Assembly (NCBI GenBank): GCA_903952885.1
Contig: CAJBHE010000031.1
Location: forward strand, 1-14,812
Source: an uncultured Burkholderiales bacterium
GTDB lineage: Bacteria > Pseudomonadota > Gammaproteobacteria > Burkholderiales > Burkholderiaceae_C
Direction: 5' to 3'
Length of the DNA stretch: 14,812 nucleotides
The translations under genes were made by a program, and so were the position numbers. This document shows, in pieces, positions 5,767-12,488 of this stretch (within the stretch, counting starts at the first letter, position 1; each line of letters opens with the position of its first letter). The notes under the pieces were generated by a model. The model was not told the DNA's origin. It made no database searches and worked only from the letters and a program-made list of their open reading frames with translations.

Positions 5767-7410
5767 ATGCCACTGCCACCTGCCCCCGCCAAACGTGCCG
5801 CCTTTTTGAACACCGAGGGCTTAGCTGCCGCACCTGCCAAATCGCGCAGCACACGCAAAGCAACACCACGCCATGCGTCACTCGCCGTGGATGAACCCGT
5901 GGCTGCCAAGGGTCGATCAACGACAGCACCTGCTTCCCTTAAATCCGAACCCATGCCTACTTACAAAGGGGAGCGCAAAGCAGCCCCCGTTCGCGCAGCT
6001 ACACCTAAGAAAAAACACACTGGCCCTGCCAAGCTGTTCGTGCTCGACACCAATGTGCTGATGCACGACCCGATGTGCTTGTATCGCTTCGAGGAACATG
6101 ATGTGTTCTTGCCCATGATCGTGCTCGAGGAGCTAGACGGTCATAAAAAAGGCATGACAGAAGTAGCGCGCAACGCTCGCCAAACCAGCCGTTCGCTGGA
6201 CGCCCTGGTAGCATCTCACAACTCGGACATCATCACCGGCATCAAACTTGATGGCACAGGCCACATTGAAGTAGGCGGACGCCTGTTCTTCCAAACCGAG
6301 CCGCTTGACTTCACCCTGCCTGCAAGCCTGCCACAAGGCAAAGCCGACAACCAAATTTTGGGAGTGGTAGAAGCTCTGCGCATCAAGCACGCGCAGCGTG
6401 AAGTGGTGTTGGTTTCCAAAGACATCAACATGCGTGTCAAAGCCCGCGCGCTCGGCTTGGCGGCAGAAGACTACCAAAACGATAAGACCCTCGAAGACGG
6501 CGACCTGCTGTATTCAGGCGCCTTGGCTTTGCCCGAAGACTTTTGGCTCAAACACGCCAAAGAGGTGGAAAGCTGGCAAAGCGGCAGCCACACCTTTTAC
6601 CGTTTGAGCGGTCCCTTGGTGCCTGACCTTCACATCAACCAGTTTGTGTATTACGAAGCCCCTGGCGAGCCCAGCCTGTATGCCCGTGTGACTGAAATTC
6701 GCGGCAACACCGTGGTGCTGAAAACGCTCAAAGACTTCACTCACCTCAAAAATGCGGTGTGGGGCGTGACCACGCGCAACCGCGAGCAAAACTTTGCGAT
6801 GAATTTGCTCACAGACCCTGAAATTGACTTTGTCACCCTCACCGGTACAGCCGGCACGGGCAAAACCCTCATGGCTTTGGCTGCAGGCCTCACGCAAGTG
6901 CTGGATGACCGCCGGTACACCGAAATCATCATGACCCGAGCGACCGTGAGCGTGGGCGAAGACATTGGCTTTTTGCCAGGCACTGAAGAAGAAAAAATGG
7001 GGCCTTGGATGGGCGCCTTGGACGACAACCTCGAAGTGCTGGCCAAAACCGAAACCAGTTCTGGCGACTGGGGCCGTGCGGCCACCAATGATCTGATTCG
7101 CAGCCGCATCAAAATCAAGAGTTTGAACTTCATGCGCGGACGCACGTTCTTGAACAAGTACCTCATCATCGATGAAGCCCAGAACTTGACGCCTAAGCAA
7201 ATGAAAACACTCATCACACGCGCGGGCCCAGGCACCAAGATCATTTGCATGGGTAACTTGGCCCAAATCGACACGCCCTACCTCACCGAAGGCTCTTCGG
7301 GCTTGACGTATGCAGTGGACCGTTTCAAGGGCTGGCCACATGGCGGCCACATCACCTTGGCACGTGGCGAGCGCTCACGACTGGCGGACTTTGCCAGCGA
7401 AGTGCTTTAA
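5767..7410 (+). CDS. PIN domain-PhoH ATPase fusion (PhoH2-type, predicted ribonuclease/RNA helicase)
   Basis: The 547-residue protein joins an N-terminal PIN nuclease domain to a PhoH P-loop ATPase. Characterised PhoH2 proteins of this architecture unwind and cleave RNA; activity here is inferred. Residues 1-87 are a Pro/Ala/Lys/Arg-rich, probably disordered extension. The PIN domain runs from about 88 to 240, with acidic residues D94 (FVLDTN), E121/E122 (LEELDGHKKG), D194 and D219 (VSKDIN). The PhoH domain begins near 340, with Walker A GTAGTGKT at 360-367 and Walker B LIIDEAQN at 466-473. The start MPLPPAPAKRA resembles related Burkholderiales proteins I recall. The ribosome binding site is poor, so the start is somewhat uncertain. 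No antitoxin-like gene precedes it. It converges on dnaB, with 13 bases between the stops. Confidence 0.92.
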   Translation: MPLPPAPAKRAAFLNTEGLAAAPAKSRSTRKATPRHASLAVDEPVAAKGRSTTAPASLKSEPMPTYKGERKAAPVRAATPKKKHTGPAKLFVLDTNVLMHDPMCLYRFEEHDVFLPMIVLEELDGHKKGMTEVARNARQTSRSLDALVASHNSDIITGIKLDGTGHIEVGGRLFFQTEPLDFTLPASLPQGKADNQILGVVEALRIKHAQREVVLVSKDINMRVKARALGLAAEDYQNDKTLEDGDLLYSGALALPEDFWLKHAKEVESWQSGSHTFYRLSGPLVPDLHINQFVYYEAPGEPSLYARVTEIRGNTVVLKTLKDFTHLKNAVWGVTTRNREQNFAMNLLTDPEIDFVTLTGTAGTGKTLMALAAGLTQVLDDRRYTEIIMTRATVSVGEDIGFLPGTEEEKMGPWMGALDDNLEVLAKTETSSGDWGRAATNDLIRSRIKIKSLNFMRGRTFLNKYLIIDEAQNLTPKQMKTLITRAGPGTKIICMGNLAQIDTPYLTEGSSGLTYAVDRFKGWPHGGHITLARGERSRLADFASEVL

Positions 7411-7423
7411 GGTTTAGCCAGCC

Positions 7424-8836
7424 TTAGTAGTCACCACCACTGCTGTAGCCACTGGCCAAGCTCTCAAACTTGGTGAGTGGCTTCAAGAAGGCCAGCTTGA
7501 TAGTGCCCGTTGGGCCGTTACGTTGCTTGCCAATGATGATCTCGGCTACGCCTGGCTCTTTCGACTCTTTGTTGTAATAGTCGTCGCGGTAAATGAACAT
7601 GATCACGTCCGCATCCTGCTCGATGGCGCCAGACTCGCGCAAGTCGCTCATCATGGGGCGCTTGTCGGTGCGCTGCTCCACGCTTCGGTTGAGCTGAGAC
7701 AAAGCAATCACAGGGCATTGCAACTCCTTGGCCAGCATTTTCAAGCCTCGCGAAATTTCACCAATCTCCGTGGCACGGTTGTCACCGCTGCCGCTGTTAG
7801 AGCCACTCATGAGCTGCAAATAGTCAACCACGATCAAGCCGAGCTTGCCGCATTGACGCGACAAACGACGTGCGTTGGCACGCAGCTCGCTGGGGGTGAG
7901 GCCAGGCGTTTCGTCAATGTGCAGCGACACGTTGCGCAGCTTCTCAATGGCCTCGGTCAACCTTGGCCATTCGTCATCACTCAACTTGCCCGTACGCAAA
8001 TGGCCTTGGTCCACACGACCAATCGAACCCACGATACGCACCGCCAATTGCGAGGCGCCCATCTCCATGGAAAAAACGGCCACGGGCAAGCCTTCATTCA
8101 GGGCCACATGCTCCGCGATATTGATGGCCAACGCCGTCTTTCCCATGGAAGGACGCGCTGCCAACACCACCAAATCGCCCGGCTGCAAACCAGATGTCAT
8201 GCGGTCAAAGTCGACGAAGCCTGTCGGCACGCCCGTGATGTCATTTTGGTTGTCCGCCATCTCTTGCACACGGTCTAGCAAGTCCACCACCAGCTGCGGC
8301 ATGGCTTGAAAACCTTGCTTCATGCGCGAGCCCTCTTCACCAATGTTGAAGATCTTTTGCTCAGCTTCATCCAAGATTTGGGCTACCGCCCTGCCCTGAG
8401 TGTTGAAGGCATTGGTAGCAATTTCGTCGCTGGCCGTCACCAACTTGCGCAGAATCGCGCGCTCTCGCACGATCTCGGCATAGCGGCGGATGTTGCTTGC
8501 GCTAGGTACGTACTGCGCCAAGGCATTGAGATAGCCCAAGCCGCCGATTTCCTCAGCCTTACCCAAGGTTTGCAAGTGCTCGTAGACCGTGATCACATCA
8601 GCGGGTCGGCTGGCGTTCACCAGCGTCAAGATAGCGCTGTACACCTGCTTGTGTTCGTAGCGGTAAAAGTCGCCCTCGTTCAACAAATCACCCACACGGT
8701 CCCAAGCGCTGTTGTCTAACAACAAGCCTCCCAGCACACTGGACTCGGCCTCGATGGAGTGCGGAGGAATGCGAAGTTGGGCGATTTGCTGGTCGTGAGA
8801 GAAGCTCTCATCAAAGCTGTTGGAAGCGGCTGACAT
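7424..8836 (-). CDS. dnaB: Replicative DNA helicase DnaB
   Basis: The 470-residue product is the hexameric replicative helicase, loaded at the origin and acting at the replication fork with primase. The N-terminal domain (about 22-125) begins with LRIPPHSIEAESSVLGG. A linker helix follows, and the RecA-like domain from about 200 carries Walker A ARPSMGKTA at 227-235 (K233), Walker B LIVVDYLQL at 334-342 (D338) and the arginine-finger region KQRNGPTG at 437-444. The length is normal and no intein is inserted. The ATG at 8836 has AGGA five bases upstream. An ATG eleven codons earlier (8869) lies inside a hairpin without a ribosome binding site and is less likely. A DnaA box lies 58 bases upstream of the ATG. 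The gene is separated from the upstream ribosomal operon by a strong terminator. Confidence 0.97.
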   Translation of the reverse strand: MSAASNSFDESFSHDQQIAQLRIPPHSIEAESSVLGGLLLDNSAWDRVGDLLNEGDFYRYEHKQVYSAILTLVNASRPADVITVYEHLQTLGKAEEIGGLGYLNALAQYVPSASNIRRYAEIVRERAILRKLVTASDEIATNAFNTQGRAVAQILDEAEQKIFNIGEEGSRMKQGFQAMPQLVVDLLDRVQEMADNQNDITGVPTGFVDFDRMTSGLQPGDLVVLAARPSMGKTALAINIAEHVALNEGLPVAVFSMEMGASQLAVRIVGSIGRVDQGHLRTGKLSDDEWPRLTEAIEKLRNVSLHIDETPGLTPSELRANARRLSRQCGKLGLIVVDYLQLMSGSNSGSGDNRATEIGEISRGLKMLAKELQCPVIALSQLNRSVEQRTDKRPMMSDLRESGAIEQDADVIMFIYRDDYYNKESKEPGVAEIIIGKQRNGPTGTIKLAFLKPLTKFESLASGYSSGGDY

Positions 8837-8864
8837 GGTGATCCTGTAAAACACACATCCTAAG

Positions 8865-8887
8865 CCCATAGGCGCTCAACGCCTGGG
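8865..8887 (-). promoter_or_regulatory. Hairpin in the dnaB leader
   Basis: Read on the minus strand, CCC-AGGCG-TTGAG-CGCCT-AT-GGG folds into AGGCG/CGCCT around a five-base loop, extended by CCC/GGG across a two-base bulge. It is 28 bases upstream of the dnaB ATG and leaves the AGGA ribosome binding site free. No U-tract follows, so it is not a terminator. Any function is unknown. Confidence 0.4.
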
Positions 8888-8894
8888 ATAACTC

Positions 8895-8903
8895 TGTGGA
8901 TAA
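8895..8903 (-). promoter_or_regulatory. DnaA box upstream of dnaB
   Basis: The minus strand reads TTATCCACA, identical to the DnaA 9-mer consensus TTATNCACA. A related TTATCC element (TTATCCCAG, 8891-8883) repeats in the same orientation 12 bp downstream. They lie in the 146-base gap between rplI and dnaB, just upstream of the dnaB leader hairpin. The match is exact; binding and regulation of dnaB are inferred. With a single strong box this is unlikely to be an origin. Confidence 0.6.
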
Positions 8904-8937
8904 GAAGTGGTTTAGCTGGGGAAAAGCAAAGAACAAA

Positions 8938-8963
8938 TAAAAAAGCCGCTCCGAAGAGCGGCT
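8938..8963 (-). terminator. Rho-independent terminator of the rpsF-priB-rpsR-rplI operon
   Basis: On the minus strand AGCCGCTC (8963-8956) and GAGCGGCT (8951-8944) form a perfect 8-bp stem closed by a TTCG tetraloop, followed by a run of T residues (8943-8939). It starts 19 bases after the rplI stop codon. It separates the ribosomal operon from dnaB, so dnaB probably has its own promoter. Confidence 0.93.
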
Positions 8964-8982
8964 CTATGTGATGCGTAAAAGC

Positions 8983-9435
8983 TTAAGCAGCTTCGCCGTA
9001 CACAGAGACAGTGATCTCAACGATCACGTCGGTGTGCAAAGCCACACCCACGGTGCTGTCGCTCACAACCTTAATCGGGCCATTGGGCATGCGGATTTGG
9101 GCTTTAGCCACTGCGAAACCTTCTTTTGTCAACGCGTCAGCGATGTCATAGTTGGTCACAGAGCCAAACAAACGGCCATCCACACCCGCTTTTTGGCCGA
9201 TCTTGACGGCTTTGCCAGCCAACTTCTCGCCTTGCGCTTGTGCAGCAGCCAGCTTCTCAGCAGCCGCTTTTTCGAGTTCAGCGCGGCGAACTTCGAATTC
9301 TTTGATCGCTGTCTCAGTGGCGCGACGAGCGCGGCCTGAGGGAATCAAAAAATTGCGGGCGTAACCATCTTTCACACGGACGATTTCGCCGAGGTTGCCG
9401 AGGTTCACGACCTTGTCGAGCAGAATAATTTGCAT
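8983..9435 (-). CDS. rplI: 50S ribosomal protein bL9
   Basis: The 150-residue product is ribosomal protein L9, which binds domain V of 23S rRNA near the L1 stalk base. The N-terminal domain is MQIILLDKVVNLGNLGEIV, then RVKDGYARNFLIPSGRA up to residue 37. A long Ala/Glu/Lys-rich connecting helix spans about 40-75, and the C-terminal domain carries GRLFGSVTNYDIADAL. Length and architecture are standard. The ATG at 9435 has AAGGAG seven bases upstream, partly overlapping the rpsR stop (11-base gap), typical of close coupling. It is the last gene of the operon and is followed by a strong terminator. Confidence 0.98.
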   Translation of the reverse strand: MQIILLDKVVNLGNLGEIVRVKDGYARNFLIPSGRARRATETAIKEFEVRRAELEKAAAEKLAAAQAQGEKLAGKAVKIGQKAGVDGRLFGSVTNYDIADALTKEGFAVAKAQIRMPNGPIKVVSDSTVGVALHTDVIVEITVSVYGEAA

Positions 9436-9446
9436 GGTCGGTCTCC

Positions 9447-9728
9447 TTAGATCTTGTGCTGGTCGCTGTATGGCACCAAGGCCAAGAAGCGTGCGCGCTT
9501 GATGGCAGTGTTCAGCTGACGTTGGTAAATGGCGCGAGTGCCGGTCAGGCGTGCGGGAATGATCTTGCCGTTTTCGGCAATGAAGTCACGCAATGTGTCG
9601 ACATCTTTATAGTCGATTTCTTCAACGCCAGTGACAGTGAAGCGGCAGAAGCGCTTGCGCTTGAAAAGCAATGATTGCGTGTTGCGCTTGGGGCGCTTGT
9701 CTTTGTTGAATTTCTTGAATGTGGCCAT
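9447..9728 (-). CDS. rpsR: 30S ribosomal protein bS18
   Basis: The 93-residue product is ribosomal protein S18, which pairs with S6 on the central domain of 16S rRNA. Core motifs are KRKRFCRFTVTGVEEIDYKD, GKIIPARLTGTRAIYQRQL and IKRARFLALVPYSD. There is a basic N-terminal extension of about 20 residues (MATFKKFNKDKRPKRNTQ) before the usual core. A single cysteine sits in RFCRF. The ATG at 9728 has AGGAGG eight bases upstream, and the priB stop codon TAG overlaps this site. It lies third in the operon; S18 with S6 could feed back on the rpsF leader. Confidence 0.98.
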   Translation of the reverse strand: MATFKKFNKDKRPKRNTQSLLFKRKRFCRFTVTGVEEIDYKDVDTLRDFIAENGKIIPARLTGTRAIYQRQLNTAIKRARFLALVPYSDQHKI

Positions 9729-9740
9729 GATCTGGGCCTC

Positions 9741-10031
9741 CTATGAAATTTGCTGAAAATCTTGAATGTGAAAAACGATGTTTTTGCTGTGACGAGGTGA
9801 GGCTAAAAAGCCACTGAACTGCCAAAGGCTACCGAGGGGAAGCAGAGCCAAACGCTCTGCCAAAGATCCCAAGGCGACTGTTTTGACGGTTGCTTTGATT
9901 TGTCGCTTTTGCCCTGCTTCTTGAATATCAGACTCGTGTTCGAGGCTCACATCAATGGCGGGTAAACCGGCTGGGGTGTATCGCAGGGCCGAGGCCTCCA
10001 CAACACAAGCATTCAAAACAACGTGGTTCAA
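9741..10031 (-). CDS. priB: Primosomal replication protein N (PriB)
   Basis: The 96-residue product is the single-OB-fold PriB, a dimeric single-stranded-DNA-binding protein that helps PriA reload DnaB at stalled forks. Matching family segments are ALRYTPAGLPAIDVSLEHES at about 15-34, QEAGQKRQIKATVKTVALG and FSGFLASPRHSKNIVFHIQDFQQ at the C-terminus. Position between rpsF and rpsR is conserved in many proteobacteria. The start is a TTG at 10031-10029. No ATG or GTG is available before the conserved region, and an AAGG lies only one base upstream of the TTG, too close for ideal initiation. Translation is therefore probably coupled to rpsF, whose stop is 20 bases upstream. The next in-frame TTG, five codons later, is a less likely start because it would remove the first OB strand. 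Confidence 0.93.
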   Translation of the reverse strand: MNHVVLNACVVEASALRYTPAGLPAIDVSLEHESDIQEAGQKRQIKATVKTVALGSLAERLALLPLGSLWQFSGFLASPRHSKNIVFHIQDFQQIS

Positions 10032-10051
10032 ACCTTGTCGTGCGTCAGCAA

Positions 10052-10417
10052 TTAGCCCGCGAACTCGGCTTGCTGGTTCTTGCGAGCTTCTTCGCGCTCG
10101 ACTGTCTTCATCATGACGGAAGGCGTGGTGTCAGCCTTCTTACGCAAGACAGTCATGTGGCGCAACACCGCATCGTTGAACTTGAACGCGTGTTCGAGTT
10201 CAGACATCACAGCTTGGCTAGCTTCGATGTTCAGGCAAATGTAGTGAGCTTTGGCAAGCTTGTTGATCATGTAGGCCAACTGGCGGCGACCCCAGTCTTC
10301 CGTACGATGAATAGCACCACCACCTGAGGTGATCATGCCTTTGTAACGCTCCAGCATGGCTGGAACTTGTTCGCTTTGATCCGGGTGGATCAACAAAATG
10401 ATTTCGTAATGACGCAT
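10052..10417 (-). CDS. rpsF: 30S ribosomal protein bS6
   Basis: The 121-residue product is ribosomal protein S6, partner of S18 in the 30S platform. Characteristic segments are MRHYEIILLIHPDQSEQV at the N-terminus, IHRTEDWGRRQLAYMINKL in the middle and HYICLNIEASQAVMSELEHA. A charged C-terminal tail ends in EEARKNQQAEFAG. The ATG at 10417 has AAGGAG with a five-base spacer. A GTG two codons earlier would overlap that site and was rejected. It is the first gene of the rpsF-priB-rpsR-rplI operon, preceded by a consensus -10 box and a leader hairpin. Confidence 0.98.
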   Translation of the reverse strand: MRHYEIILLIHPDQSEQVPAMLERYKGMITSGGGAIHRTEDWGRRQLAYMINKLAKAHYICLNIEASQAVMSELEHAFKFNDAVLRHMTVLRKKADTTPSVMMKTVEREEARKNQQAEFAG

Positions 10418-10439
10418 GGACACTCCTTGTGGATATGAA

Positions 10440-10467
10440 GCTGCCTGCGGCGTCTGACGCTGGCAGC
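10440..10467 (-). promoter_or_regulatory. rpsF leader hairpin, candidate S6:S18 autoregulatory RNA
   Basis: On the minus strand GCTGCC (10467-10462) pairs perfectly with GGCAGC (10445-10440). Inside it GCGT (10460-10457) pairs with ACGC (10453-10450). The two helices are separated by one A on the 5' side and CGCA (10449-10446) on the 3' side, placing a CCG at 10450-10448 at the helix junction. Known S6:S18-binding leaders in rpsF mRNAs present a conserved CCG in such an asymmetric loop, mimicking 16S rRNA. Position and motif fit; the assignment is from memory of that motif and was not tested by covariance. Confidence 0.55.
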
Positions 10468-10483
10468 AAGGGAAAAGTCTGCC

Positions 10484-10489
10484 ATTATA
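10484..10489 (-). promoter_or_regulatory. -10 element of the rpsF operon promoter
   Basis: A perfect TATAAT on the minus strand begins one base after the stop codon of the upstream symporter gene (TGA, 10493-10491). Transcription would start near 10478-10476, giving a leader of about 60 bases containing the hairpin. The -35 region falls within the last symporter codons and is weak (GTCTAG at 17-bp spacing). Confidence 0.55.
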
Positions 10490-10490
10490 G

Positions 10491-12488
10491 TCAATTTTTA
10501 AGAGCCCTAGACAGCTTGCTACCTAGGAAACCAAACAGCAAGCCCACGGGCACACCAAAGACACCCGCACAGACGGGGTCTAGGCCTAGCCACATGGTCT
10601 CTGTGGTCTGCATTTGCAAGCGCATTTGCACCCAAGGATGGTTGACGGTGATGTAGTAAAGCGTCACGCCCAAACCGGACACCATGGCCATCAACGCGCC
10701 CAAGCGGCTCATGCCGCGCCAGTAAATACCCAACAACAACACAGGGAAGAAGGTGGCAGCTGCCAAAGAAAACGCACACGTCACCCAAAACAAAATACTC
10801 ACCGGGCGGTTGGTGGCAAACCAAGCGGCTAACAGGGCCACCACCATCAGCAAAATTTTGGACAACATCACGCGACGCAGTGGCGGTGCATTGGGATCTG
10901 CTGTTTGAAAGTACAGATCTTGCGCCAACGCATTAGAGATGGTGAGCAACAAACCATCCGCCGTAGACAGCGCCGCCGCCAATGCGCCGGCAGCCAGCAG
11001 ACCAGTAAAGACCGGAGATATATGCGTGATTTCAGGAATTCCGAGAAGCAAGTAATCGTTGTACAAGCGTATGTCGGCAAACTGAACAATGCCGTCTTGG
11101 TTGTGATCCTGAATGCTTAGCAGCGCCAATTTGCGTAGCTTGAGGCGGTCTGCCCAATCCGGCAGCTGGTCCAAATGCGCTCCCACCAACTCGTTCAAAA
11201 CAAACGACTTGAGCAGCACTGCCAAGGACGAAGCACACAGGTACACCACCACAATGAAGCCCAAAGCCCAGACGATGGAGCGCTGGGCTTCGGCGGGCGT
11301 GGCGGTGGTGTAGGAGCGCACCAAAATATGCGGCAAAGCTGCCGTACCCAACATCAAACAAAACACCAGGGCCAAACTGTTATGCCAACCGGGATTCCAG
11401 CCCTCGAGGTAAGGCACCTGAAACCCAACAGGCCTCTGAATAGCCTTTAATAGAACCTCTCGCTCCGTTTGCCAGGCACTCACCAAACGGTCAACCGAGG
11501 CCTCACGCCAAGCGGGGTTGGCTTCGATCTTTTGAATGTCTCGCATAGGCGCGTTGCCGGCCTTGGCCTTGACCAACTGTTGCGCGACGTTTTGGCGTTC
11601 CACCTCTCGCGCGTAAACGGGGTCAGAAATCTTGTCATCCAAACTACTGATCTTCTGAATAATCACCTGACGGGTGGACTGCTCAGCGGGGTCAGATTCA
11701 ATTTGCTTAGCTCGCGCTTGAATTTGCGGCAGCGACTGAAACGCAGCGATGTTGACAAATGGGTGGCCTTGAGTCTTGAGTGACACCGCCATGCTCAACG
11801 CTACCATCGAGGCCACGATCACCACGCACTGCACTCCCTGAGACCAAGTGACGGCACGCATACCCCCAAGAAACGAGCAGAGCAGCACACCTCCCAGCGC
11901 CATGAAAACGCCCAACTCAAAGGTCAAACCTGAAAGCATGGACGCCACCAAACCAATGCCATAAATTTGCGCGACCAAGTAAACACTGGAGCACAAAATA
12001 GCACCCCATGCAGCCAGCCAACGCACAGCCGCACTGTCAAAACGTCGGCCTAAAAATTCGGGGATGGTGATGGATTGAGACAGGTTGAGCTTGGCCGCAA
12101 ACAAAAAGCCGAGCAAGCAAAATCCACCCGTCCAGCCGAGCAAATAAGACAGGCCTCCAGGATGTTGCCCATCGCCCACAAATCCATCCGACAGCAACAG
12201 CCCCGTCAAGCCGATGAAGGACGCCGCAGAGATCCAATCAGCAGCAGTCGCCATGCCGTTCAACGGTGCGCTGATGGTGCGTCCTGCGACAAAATATTCT
12301 TCAGGAACGGTAGTGCGACAAAACATACCGATCAACGCATAACCAATGATGGACACCACCAAGAAGAAGCCGTTCACTACGCCTTTAGGCACGCCAGCAA
12401 AGTCTGCCAAAAGCAACAAAATGGTCAGCGTCACCATGCCAGCAAAGCTGAGCAGCAACATACGCCAGGGCCAAGTTCTAAGACGCAT
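10491..12488 (-). CDS. Sodium:solute symporter, VC_2705 subfamily (acetate permease-like)
   Basis: The 665-residue product is a polytopic inner-membrane transporter of the SSS family, VC_2705/ActP-like branch, importing a small organic solute, perhaps a carboxylate, with sodium. It shows many hydrophobic segments plus family motifs GMATAADWISAASFIG (about 78-93) and LSTADGLLLTISNALAQD (507-524). Two features stand out. A soluble, charged segment of about 125 residues (roughly 241-366) lies between membrane helices, and an EF-hand-like loop DHNQDGIVQFAD is at 461-472. I chose the ATG at 12488, which has a weak AGG five bases upstream; GTGs at 12500 and 12491 are alternatives. It overlaps the upstream small-protein gene by 11 bases. 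No terminator separates it from rpsF. The substrate cannot be read from sequence. Confidence 0.9.
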   Translation of the reverse strand: MRLRTWPWRMLLLSFAGMVTLTILLLLADFAGVPKGVVNGFFLVVSIIGYALIGMFCRTTVPEEYFVAGRTISAPLNGMATAADWISAASFIGLTGLLLSDGFVGDGQHPGGLSYLLGWTGGFCLLGFLFAAKLNLSQSITIPEFLGRRFDSAAVRWLAAWGAILCSSVYLVAQIYGIGLVASMLSGLTFELGVFMALGGVLLCSFLGGMRAVTWSQGVQCVVIVASMVALSMAVSLKTQGHPFVNIAAFQSLPQIQARAKQIESDPAEQSTRQVIIQKISSLDDKISDPVYAREVERQNVAQQLVKAKAGNAPMRDIQKIEANPAWREASVDRLVSAWQTEREVLLKAIQRPVGFQVPYLEGWNPGWHNSLALVFCLMLGTAALPHILVRSYTTATPAEAQRSIVWALGFIVVVYLCASSLAVLLKSFVLNELVGAHLDQLPDWADRLKLRKLALLSIQDHNQDGIVQFADIRLYNDYLLLGIPEITHISPVFTGLLAAGALAAALSTADGLLLTISNALAQDLYFQTADPNAPPLRRVMLSKILLMVVALLAAWFATNRPVSILFWVTCAFSLAAATFFPVLLLGIYWRGMSRLGALMAMVSGLGVTLYYITVNHPWVQMRLQMQTTETMWLGLDPVCAGVFGVPVGLLFGFLGSKLSRALKN

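Noticed and set aside
6514..7350. 278-codon open frame on the minus strand opposite phoH
   Set aside because: It is antisense to the conserved PhoH ATPase domain, has no family features and shows shadow-like composition.
7408..7426. TAAGG/CCTTA inverted repeat across the convergent phoH and dnaB stops
   Set aside because: It has only 5 bp, a large loop and no T-run on either strand. It is explained by the two stop codons and is not a credible terminator.
7523..8278. 251-codon open frame on the plus strand opposite dnaB
   Set aside because: It mirrors the conserved helicase domain of DnaB; no domain or ribosome binding site is seen.
7424..8836. Possible intein or insertion in DnaB
   Set aside because: Walker A, Walker B and the arginine-finger segments are contiguous and the total length is normal.
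10428..10436. DnaA-box-like ATATCCACA (minus strand) in the rpsF leader
   Set aside because: It deviates from the consensus at the first base, overlaps the ribosome binding site region and has no partner box.
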